Below are positions 57,202-64,000 of a stretch of 64,000 bases of DNA, piece after piece. Position 1 is the first letter of the stretch; every line of letters begins with the position of its first letter. The DNA is from Propionivibrio dicarboxylicus (GTDB taxonomy: Bacteria; Pseudomonadota; Gammaproteobacteria; Burkholderiales; Rhodocyclaceae): assembly GCF_900099695.1 (NCBI RefSeq), contig NZ_FNCY01000003.1:227022-291021 (forward strand), written 5' to 3'. The notes beneath the pieces are model-generated. The model worked only from the letters and a program-made list of their open reading frames with translations, did no database searches and was not told the origin of the DNA. The position numbers were made by a program, and so were the translations under genes.

Positions 57202-58356
57202 CTAAATTGCGACACGCTCCTGATGAGGCGAATGCTCTCGTTCCAATGGATCTGAGAAATGCCGCGCGATATCACTGAACCGATCTGAGATTTCCAGCAT
57301 CGCGTCGAGAATATCCGGATCAAAATGTCGTCCCCGTTGTTCGACCATCAACTCGATAGCCTTGTCCTGGGAAAACGCCCTCTTGTAAATACGAGGAGAA
57401 ATCAACGCATCGTAAACATCGGCAACCGCCATTAATCGTGCGCTGACCGGAATTTCATCACCTGCCAGCCCTTGCGGATACCCGCTTCCATCCCAGCGTT
57501 CGTGGTGGAACATCGCGATTTCTGCAGCGACCTCGAAAAAACTATCTTCGGCCTCGCCATAATCCTGAGCCGCCCTCGCGATCGCCCGACTTCCCGCGGC
57601 GCAATGACGTTGCATGATTTCCCACTCGGCCGGTAGCAAACCGCCCGGCTTGAGTAGAATCGCGTCCGGAACAGACACCTTCCCAACATCATGAAGCGGT
57701 GCCGATTTGTACAGAACATTGATGTAATCGTCATTGAGAACGGCGCTGAACCTGCGATTCCAACGCAACCTCTCGGCTAGAATCTTGACGTAATTCTGCG
57801 TTCTCTGAATATGGTTTCCGGTTTCGTGATCACGCGCCTCGGCAAGCGCACAAAATGCCGTGATGATAGAAGTCTGGGCCGCGATGAGCTTGTGATCCCG
57901 CCGCATCACCTCTTTGGTTCGCTCGAATACGAGGATCTCCAATTCTTCGTTTTGACGTTTCAGGGCACGCTGCGATTGCGCAAACAGGAGATGATTCTTG
58001 ACACGCGCACGCAACACCGGTGGTGAGATCGGCTTGGCGATGAAATCGTCGGCGCCCAAAGACAACCCGAACTCTTCATCGTGCGGACTCGCCAAACTGG
58101 TAAGAAACACAATCGGCGTATCACGCGTCATCCGCAGTTCACGCAGTTGACGACAAACGTCGTAGCCATCAAGCTCAGGCATCATGACGTCCAGCAGGAT
58201 GATATCCGCCGGATAGCTCTGCGCCAGCGCTACGCCCTCGATGCCGCTCGTTGCAAAGCTCAGATCGTAATCTGGACTCAGAACCCCGTCCAAAAACTCT
58301 ATGACGCCGGGTGAGTCATCGATAATCAGGATACGCGAACGACTATTGTCCTTCAT
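57202..58356 (-). CDS. Response regulator with HD-GYP phosphodiesterase domain
   Basis: 384 residues: receiver domain (about 8-125, phosphorylated Asp56 in [11 protein letters not shown]), a helical linker, and an HD-GYP domain (about 160-355) with HDVGKV and [11 protein letters not shown], the complete motif needed to hydrolyse c-di-GMP. RpfG-like. Its ATG overlaps the kinase stop (ATGA), with GGGAG upstream, so the kinase is almost certainly its partner. Confidence 0.95.
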   Translation of the reverse strand: MKDNSRSRILIIDDSPGVIEFLDGVLSPDYDLSFATSGIEGVALAQSYPADIILLDVMMPELDGYDVCRQLRELRMTRDTPIVFLTSLASPHDEEFGLSLGADDFIAKPISPPVLRARVKNHLLFAQSQRALKRQNEELEILVFERTKEVMRRDHKLIAAQTSIITAFCALAEARDHETGNHIQRTQNYVKILAERLRWNRRFSAVLNDDYINVLYKSAPLHDVGKVSVPDAILLKPGGLLPAEWEIMQRHCAAGSRAIARAAQDYGEAEDSFFEVAAEIAMFHHERWDGSGYPQGLAGDEIPVSARLMAVADVYDALISPRIYKRAFSQDKAIELMVEQRGRHFDPDILDAMLEISDRFSDIARHFSDPLEREHSPHQERVAI

Positions 58357-61300
58357 GCTCCCGACCCCCACGGCGGTATTAAAAACAGCTCATCCAGCAG
58401 CGACAACGCCGTTTCATAATGCAACTCCCGTATGGCATCGGCAATTTCACGTATCTCCTGCAGACCAGGATTGCCTCGGAAGGAGGTTTCCAGTTCGCTC
58501 ACAACCCGCCGCGCGGCAAGATTTCGTGATCGCAGCAAGTCACGCAATATTTCGAGTTGTGCCTCAGCCTGGGCGATGCTAAGAGGAATAATCTTCGCCT
58601 TCTCGTCATCGTCTTGACCAGCATCTTCTGCCGCGAACACCCCAGCCCCCAGCAATTCGACGATTTTCTCCACTTGCTGTGCAAGATCGTCCAATAATCG
58701 ATGAAGTGCCAAAACGGAATCACCCGCCTTGATCCGACACCCAAGATGGTCTGCCGCCGCACGAACCGCATCAATCCCGAGATTCGCGGCTTCACCCTTC
58801 AGGTTATGAGCTTCCAGAAATATCGCCTCGATGTCATTGGCGACATGTAGTGCTCTCAGTTTGGCTGATGTGCCAGAATGCCGCTCGGAGAAAGACTGCA
58901 GGAGACGCTTGTACAAAGCGAGATTCCCCATGATCCTGGCCAATCCGAATCTGACCGAGATACCTGGCAAGTGATGTTCGATAGCTTCGATTTCCGCCTC
59001 ATCCCCCTGATTTGACGGCTCATCCAGCGCTATTTTGGCCGCCCCCCCATGTACTTGACTCATCGTTGAGAGCCACTTCAGCAGGGTTTCTGCAAGATTC
59101 TTGGGCTCTACGGGTTTCGCGATGTGATCATTCATTCCCGCATTCAGGCTATCCCTGCGATCTTGAGCCATTGCTGCAGCCGTCATCGCAATAACAGGCA
59201 ATTTCACACCTTGGGGCAAGGTGCGGATTCGCTGTGTCGCCTCAAAGCCATCCATGACCGGCATATGCAAATCCATTAGGACCAGATCGAAAGACCCGTG
59301 TGCAACCCGGTCAACGGCCTGCTGTCCGTCACTTGCAACGGTGACTTGCAAACCGTTTTTCTCGAGAAATTCTCGTGCGACCTGCTGGTTGATTTCATTG
59401 TCCTCAACGAGAAGAATCGACGCGCCACGAACGGCATCAAGACCAAACCCCTTGAGTCCAGCAGACTCCTCTACCTGAATACGCGGCAGACTATCCTCGT
59501 GCTGCATGCTGAGCAGGGCGTCAAACAACACTGAAGGTGTCACTGGCTTATTCAGAACGGCATCCACATTCAGTTCGCCACTTTCCGCTTTCCACTCGTC
59601 ACGACTGTAGGCCGTCACCATGATCACCGTAGGCGGCCTCCCTCCTTGATCCCTGCTGGAAGTCGTATCGATCGAGTTGGCAAGCTCGATGCCATCCATA
59701 CCGGGCATCCGCCAATCAAGCAGAACGAGATCAAATGGGACGCCTCGCTCCCGTGCTTCACAAAATAGCCGGAACCCCTCTTCGCCAGACGGTGCCGTCG
59801 TCACAGGGAAATTCCACTTTTCCAGCAAGGTTCGCATGATGATCAGCGACGTTTCCTGATCGTCAACGACCAGCGTCCGTTTCGGCATCAAATCTTGAAG
59901 ACGTCTCTCCGACTGTCGCTCGGTCTCAATCGACGACAACACCCCCAAGCGAACCGTAAAGGAAAAAGTGCTGCCAACGCCGGGGGCGCTGGAGACTGCA
60001 ATCTGCCCTCCCATCAATTCCACAAGACGCTTGCTGATTGCCAAACCCAGGCCGGTTCCTCCAAATTTCCGGGTAACTGTCGTATCGGCCTGAACAAACG
60101 GCTGGAATAGCTTCTTGGCGTCTTCCGCGGCGATCCCTATCCCAGTATCCCGAACTGAGAAGCGTAGAAAAACCGTTTCCCGCGTTCTCTCGGCGATATC
60201 GACCTTAAGGTGAACCTCGCCACGTTGCGTAAACTTGACGGCATTTCCGACCAGATTGTTGATCACTTGACTGAGTCTCAACGGATCCCCAACGACCCAG
60301 CGGGGAGCATCCGGATCCATGTCAATGAAGAGCTCCAGCCCTTTTTCGTCGGCTCGGAAGGAAAACAGATCGCTCGTCGCCAACAAAACTTCCTCGAGCA
60401 TAAAATCCGTCGCTTCAAGTTCTATACGACTGGCCTCAATCTTTGAATAGTCGAGGATATCGTTGAGCAGGCTCAAGAGCGCGCGCGACGACGTCAGCAC
60501 TTTGTCAAGATAATCGCGCTGCTGCCCGTTCAGGTGCGTATCCAGCGCCAATTGCGTGAGTCCGATGATGCCATTCATCGGCGTCCGGATTTCATGACTC
60601 ATATTGGCGAGAAAATCGGATTTGGCCATATTGGCGGCATCGGCAACCACACGCGCTTCTTCGAGTTCGGCAGTGCGATCCTGAACCAGTTGTTCCAGAT
60701 GTTCCCGGTACCCGTCGAGTTCAGCTTCGGCCTTTCGCCGTTCGCCGACCTCCACTTGCAGGGAACCAATCGCGAGCATGCGTTCCTTGTCGTTTCGCAC
60801 GATCATCCGCGAAGTGAGAATGCCGACAGCAAGGATAGATCCTGCGGCAACAAGTGCGGCCAGCAGCAAGCCCAGGCGACTCAAGTCAAACTGACGATCG
60901 ATTTTTTCAGCGGCAATGCCTGTCCGCTGACCATTGATATCCGTTAGTCTCCGGATGATGAGTGCCAACCGCTTGTCGGCCTCCCCCTGTACCGCCAGTT
61001 TAAGCCCCGCACTGGGAACCCCCGATTCGCGCAGCTGAATGATCTTGCGAATATCATTTCTGTACTGTGCGATGCAGTCTCGGGCGTTTGCCAGCAAACC
61101 TTGTTCGAATTCGTCGATGACACCGCTCTCGGCATAGGCGTCCAGCAACGCCGACAACTCAAGCATTTCACTGTTAAACCGACGCGCGTCATTGCCGCCT
61201 TCAAGAACGTAATTGTTGAAATACAGGGCCGCATACCCCAACTGCAGCGAGGCCTTCAACATAATTTCATAGCGTTTGTTGGCAACGGTCGATGCATCAC

Positions 61301-61409
61301 GCCACTGCGCGGTCAATTGAGACAGCATCGCAAACGACAGCACCACCACCGCAATCACGGCGACAAGGGCCGCACCAAAGCCGTTCACGAGCACATTTCT
61401 GATCTTCAT
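58353..61409 (-). CDS. Hybrid sensor histidine kinase
   Basis: 1018 residues. Order: membrane helix (about 10-32), periplasmic helical sensor (about 33-180), second helix (about 178-200), coiled linker, HisKA with phospho-acceptor His272 ([11 protein letters not shown]), HATPase (N, G1, G2 boxes: [28 protein letters not shown]), receiver 1 (Asp565), receiver 2 (Asp713), and an HPt domain with His868 ([12 protein letters not shown]). This is a full unorthodox phosphorelay, expected to hand phosphate to the HD-GYP regulator. It overlaps the TRAP binding protein by 4 bases and has AAGGAG before its ATG. Confidence 0.96.
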   Translation of the reverse strand: MKIRNVLVNGFGAALVAVIAVVVLSFAMLSQLTAQWRDASTVANKRYEIMLKASLQLGYAALYFNNYVLEGGNDARRFNSEMLELSALLDAYAESGVIDEFEQGLLANARDCIAQYRNDIRKIIQLRESGVPSAGLKLAVQGEADKRLALIIRRLTDINGQRTGIAAEKIDRQFDLSRLGLLLAALVAAGSILAVGILTSRMIVRNDKERMLAIGSLQVEVGERRKAEAELDGYREHLEQLVQDRTAELEEARVVADAANMAKSDFLANMSHEIRTPMNGIIGLTQLALDTHLNGQQRDYLDKVLTSSRALLSLLNDILDYSKIEASRIELEATDFMLEEVLLATSDLFSFRADEKGLELFIDMDPDAPRWVVGDPLRLSQVINNLVGNAVKFTQRGEVHLKVDIAERTRETVFLRFSVRDTGIGIAAEDAKKLFQPFVQADTTVTRKFGGTGLGLAISKRLVELMGGQIAVSSAPGVGSTFSFTVRLGVLSSIETERQSERRLQDLMPKRTLVVDDQETSLIIMRTLLEKWNFPVTTAPSGEEGFRLFCEARERGVPFDLVLLDWRMPGMDGIELANSIDTTSSRDQGGRPPTVIMVTAYSRDEWKAESGELNVDAVLNKPVTPSVLFDALLSMQHEDSLPRIQVEESAGLKGFGLDAVRGASILLVEDNEINQQVAREFLEKNGLQVTVASDGQQAVDRVAHGSFDLVLMDLHMPVMDGFEATQRIRTLPQGVKLPVIAMTAAAMAQDRRDSLNAGMNDHIAKPVEPKNLAETLLKWLSTMSQVHGGAAKIALDEPSNQGDEAEIEAIEHHLPGISVRFGLARIMGNLALYKRLLQSFSERHSGTSAKLRALHVANDIEAIFLEAHNLKGEAANLGIDAVRAAADHLGCRIKAGDSVLALHRLLDDLAQQVEKIVELLGAGVFAAEDAGQDDDEKAKIIPLSIAQAEAQLEILRDLLRSRNLAARRVVSELETSFRGNPGLQEIREIADAIRELHYETALSLLDELFLIPPWGSGA

Positions 61410-62485
61410 GGAGAACTCCTTGCCTCGTTGATCAGAAGACGAACGAAATCTCCGATCCCGCTTTCAAGCCATTTTTCATATATTTTCGACGTCGCCGCGA
61501 CAAACGAGGCATGATCAACCCGGTCGACCTTCACGCCATGGGCAACGATCGTCTTCAAGGCATTGACTTCCTCACTGGCAACCAATGTCCGGTGATATCG
61601 CGCCGCCTCTTGTGCTGCCTGCTCAACGATGCCCCGACCTGTTACCGATAAACGATCGCGTGCCGACTTCGTCATCAGAAATACAAAAATGGAATATTTC
61701 TGACCGATCAGAGACAAGTATTTTTGCACTTCGTAGAACTTCATCGCTGCTACATTGAGCACCGGATTCTCCTGTCCATCGACGACTCGGAGCCGCAAAG
61801 CCTCGTAGAGATCCGAAAAATTCAGTATCCGAACTTCAGCATCGAGCGCAGTAAATACGTCAATGGCAAGCGGATCAGGGGGGATGCGTATACGCAAGCC
61901 AGCGACATCAGCAGGCTTGCGTACCGGGCGCACGGAATTGGTCAAATGACGCACCTCGATGTCCCAGTAACTCAGCGCAACAAATCCCTGATTCGCAAGT
62001 TTATCCACGAACCGGCGACCGCTCTCACCTTCGAGAACGCGCCAAGCCTTTTCTTTCGAACCAAACAGGAATGGCAAACCAAAAGCTGCCGCTTCGGGCA
62101 CGACCTCTGTGATAACCCCCTGGCTCAGCACTGAAAGGTCCAAAGTTCCGTTGCGCAGACTCTGGAAGATGGCGGACTGGTTACCTGCCTCGGCATCCTC
62201 ATACACTTTCACCCGCAGGCGACCCTGGCTTCGCGAACCGACCAGATCCGAGAAAAGCGACAAGGCTTTTGCCGTTGGATGACTGGGGGGATAGATATGC
62301 GCCAGATTCAGCACCGTCACATCTGTCGCCTGAGCACAGGTGGCAGCCAACATTACGCCCATGCCCCATGCGGCCGCCTTCGCGGACCAAGGTTTGCGCG
62401 TCAGCGACACAACCATCGCGGCGCAACGCAGAGCGCTTATCATTACGCGAAGGAGAATTGGCAATGCGGCTTTTCGACGTTTCAC
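61406..62485 (-). CDS. TRAP-type (DctP) binding protein acting as periplasmic sensor
   Basis: About 359 residues. A signal peptide lies at about 36-54 ([19 protein letters not shown]). DctP motifs: [25 protein letters not shown] (ligand Arg) and [27 protein letters not shown] chose the GTG at 62485, with a perfect GGAGG 5 bases upstream; ATG 62443 or 62416 would give a shorter leader. There is no permease; it is coupled by ATGA to a histidine kinase with a periplasmic domain, so it probably presents its ligand to the kinase. Confidence 0.92.
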   Translation of the reverse strand: MKRRKAALPILLRVMISALRCAAMVVSLTRKPWSAKAAAWGMGVMLAATCAQATDVTVLNLAHIYPPSHPTAKALSLFSDLVGSRSQGRLRVKVYEDAEAGNQSAIFQSLRNGTLDLSVLSQGVITEVVPEAAAFGLPFLFGSKEKAWRVLEGESGRRFVDKLANQGFVALSYWDIEVRHLTNSVRPVRKPADVAGLRIRIPPDPLAIDVFTALDAEVRILNFSDLYEALRLRVVDGQENPVLNVAAMKFYEVQKYLSLIGQKYSIFVFLMTKSARDRLSVTGRGIVEQAAQEAARYHRTLVASEEVNALKTIVAHGVKVDRVDHASFVAATSKIYEKWLESGIGDFVRLLINEARSSP

Positions 62486-62748
62486 AGTCACCTCCGTCGT
62501 TTCACGCGAGGACACTACGACAAAGGCACAAAAGTCAGTGTGATTTATTACTCATTTTTCTTCTAAAAATTTCACACATTTCGACAAACGTCGTTATTTC
62601 AGACAGGAAATAAGAGCACACAAACCGTACAACACAATCCATCCAATCCTGGTTTATGCGCACATGCATGGTTTATGACGTGCATTTTTTACATTTTTTG
62701 TACAAATATAACAATTGTAAAAAATAGACTCATCGGTACTGTCCGGGC
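62486..62748. promoter_or_regulatory. A/T-rich upstream region of the sensor operon
   Basis: About 260 bases, very A/T-rich, with no gene. It contains the palindrome TTTGTACAAA (about 62698), a near-inverted ACAATTGTA just after it, and a repeated TGGTTTATG (around 62650 and 62669). These could be operator sites and the promoter for the TRAP protein, kinase and regulator operon. Confidence 0.45.
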
Positions 62749-62776
62749 AAAAAAAATCGCCCGCAAAAGCGGGCGA
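62749..62776 (-). terminator. Rho-independent terminator of the thiolase gene
   Basis: Perfect 8-bp stem (TCGCCCGC/GCGGGCGA) with an AAAA loop, followed on the minus strand by eight T, 44 bases after the thiolase stop. Confidence 0.93.
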
Positions 62777-62820
62777 TTCAACGCAGTATTCCGAAATAAT
62801 TATTGCCAGCCCATCTTCTC

Positions 62821-63999
62821 TCAGCAACGTTCCCAAATCGTGGTGATGCCCTGGCCGCCGCCAATGCACATGGTGGCCAGGCCGTAGCGCGCATTGACGC
62901 GCTGCATCTCGTGCAGAAGCTTGGTGACGATCACCGCGCCGGTCGCGCCGACCGGGTGGCCCAGCGCAATCGCGCCGCCGTTCGGGTTCGTCTTCACCGG
63001 ATCGAGGCCCAGACCCTTGCCCACCGCGATCGCCTGCGCCGCAAACGCTTCGTTCGCTTCGATCACGTCGATCTGGTCGAGCGTCAGACCGGCACGCTTC
63101 AACGCCGCCTGCGTCGACGGAATCGGCCCGTCGCCCATGAGACTCGCTTCAACCCCCGACACCGCGTACGACACCAGTCGCGCCAACGGCTTCTGCCCGC
63201 TCCGGCCTGCAGCCGCGTCGCCCGCCAACACCAGAAATGCCGCCCCGTCGTTGATCCCGGAAGCATTGCCCGCCGTCACCGAGCCGTCCTTCTTGAATGC
63301 CGGCTTCATTTTCGCCAGCGCTTCCAGCGTCGTCGCCCGCGGATGCTCGTCGGTGTCGAACACCACTTCGCCCTTGCGCGTCTTCAGCGTCACCGGCACG
63401 ATCTGCGACTTGAAACGCCCTTCGGCAATCGCCTTGGCCGCGCGTACCTGCGATTCCAGCGCGAAGGCATCCTGCTCCTCGCGGCTGATGCCCCACTTGG
63501 CCGCCTGATTCTCGGCTGTCATACCCATGTGGCCGGCCCCGAACGGGTCGGTCAGCACCGCCACCATCATGTCGACCATCGTCGTGTCGCCCATGCGTGC
63601 GCCGCTGCGCATCGCCGTCGACAGGTAGCCGCCGGCCGACATCACTTCGACGCCGCCGCCCAGCCCGATCTCGGCGTCGCCGAGCAGGATGTTCTGCGAC
63701 ACGTTGATGATCGCCTGCATCGCCGAGCCGCACAGCCGGTTACAGGCCATCACCGTCGATTCCATCGCCATGCCGGCGCCGATCGTCACCCGACGCGGCA
63801 CGTACGGGAAGCTGAAGCCACACGGGATGACGTTGCCGACAACGGCGTAGCTCGCCTGTTTCGGATCGACACCGGCCCGCGCGAAGGCTTCCTTCGCCAC
63901 CAGGCTGCCCAGTTCTTCCGGCGCCAGTCCGCCCAACGATCCGCCAAAACTGCCGACCGGCGACCGGACGGCGCTCAATGCAAATACTTCCTTGCTCAT
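62821..63999 (-). CDS. Acetyl-CoA acyltransferase (BktB-type thiolase)
   Basis: 392-residue thiolase, complete, ending one base before the window edge. Catalytic residues: Cys90 in NRLCGSAMQA, His in GHPVGATGA, and Cys in CIGGGQG. EANEAFAAQA and NPNGGAIALGHP are also present. Closest in pattern to Cupriavidus BktB, which condenses acetyl-CoA with propionyl-CoA or degrades 3-ketoacyl-CoA. The role may be fatty acid oxidation or polyhydroxyalkanoate precursor supply; neighbours upstream are outside the window. Confidence 0.95.
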   Translation of the reverse strand: MSKEVFALSAVRSPVGSFGGSLGGLAPEELGSLVAKEAFARAGVDPKQASYAVVGNVIPCGFSFPYVPRRVTIGAGMAMESTVMACNRLCGSAMQAIINVSQNILLGDAEIGLGGGVEVMSAGGYLSTAMRSGARMGDTTMVDMMVAVLTDPFGAGHMGMTAENQAAKWGISREEQDAFALESQVRAAKAIAEGRFKSQIVPVTLKTRKGEVVFDTDEHPRATTLEALAKMKPAFKKDGSVTAGNASGINDGAAFLVLAGDAAAGRSGQKPLARLVSYAVSGVEASLMGDGPIPSTQAALKRAGLTLDQIDVIEANEAFAAQAIAVGKGLGLDPVKTNPNGGAIALGHPVGATGAVIVTKLLHEMQRVNARYGLATMCIGGGQGITTIWERC

Positions 64000-64000
64000 G

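Overview
The window looks like the chromosome of a high-GC betaproteobacterium, most likely in the Rhodocyclales (Dechloromonas/Azonexus type). This is an inference from gene order (ileS-lspA-ispH; pilE-fimT-pilVWX-pilY1; rpsP-rimM-trmD-rplS; ilvBHC followed by psd; a sigma factor-DUF3619-DUF3106-RDD operon; lptFG divergent from pepA-holC), from FolE2, and from many GGDEF/HD-GYP/chemoreceptor proteins. Nearly all genes are core genes, densely packed, with frequent ATGA, GTGA or TAATG overlaps.

Layout. 1-3.2 kb: end of ileS, lspA, ispH. 3.2-12.3 kb (minus): a type IV minor-pilin operon ending in a very large PilY1 and a TonB-like protein. 12.4-15.8 kb: a chemoreceptor and a membrane diguanylate cyclase. 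16.1-18.2 kb: DUF188, haemolysin-III, IF-1, cold-shock protein, tRNA-Thr(CGU). 18.3-23.5 kb: a catabolic-looking cluster (amidohydrolase, two TRAP binding proteins, amidohydrolase) divergent from a LysR regulator. 23.5-28.5 kb: amiC, tsaE, queG, sseA, a SpoIIAA-like protein and an EamA transporter. 28.6-33.1 kb: xseB-ispA-dxs-folE2-Lrp. 33.1-36.6 kb: cysteine desulfidase and the rpsP operon. 36.6-37.7 kb: a gene-poor, possibly decayed stretch. 37.7-42 kb: srkA, a small orphan, and an A/T-richer insert carrying a secreted Cys-rich peptide and an unrecognised membrane protein with PIN-nuclease-like motifs. 42-47 kb: YihY, psd, ilvCHB. 47-55.5 kb: sigma factor operon, lptGF, pepA-holC, two unknown proteins, an EamA transporter. 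55.5-62.5 kb: a TRAP binding protein, hybrid histidine kinase and HD-GYP regulator in one overlapping operon, followed by a GGDEF protein. 62.8-64 kb: a BktB-type thiolase.

Most interesting: (i) the Cys-rich peptide plus PIN-like membrane protein pair at 39.6-42.0 kb, which I cannot assign to any described system; (ii) the operon at 55.5-62.5 kb, which appears to link a periplasmic ligand to c-di-GMP breakdown and synthesis; (iii) a sigma factor whose conserved N-terminus can only be translated from a non-standard start, probably CTG; (iv) two TRAP binding proteins flanked by two amidohydrolases, with no permease genes nearby and a terminator between them.
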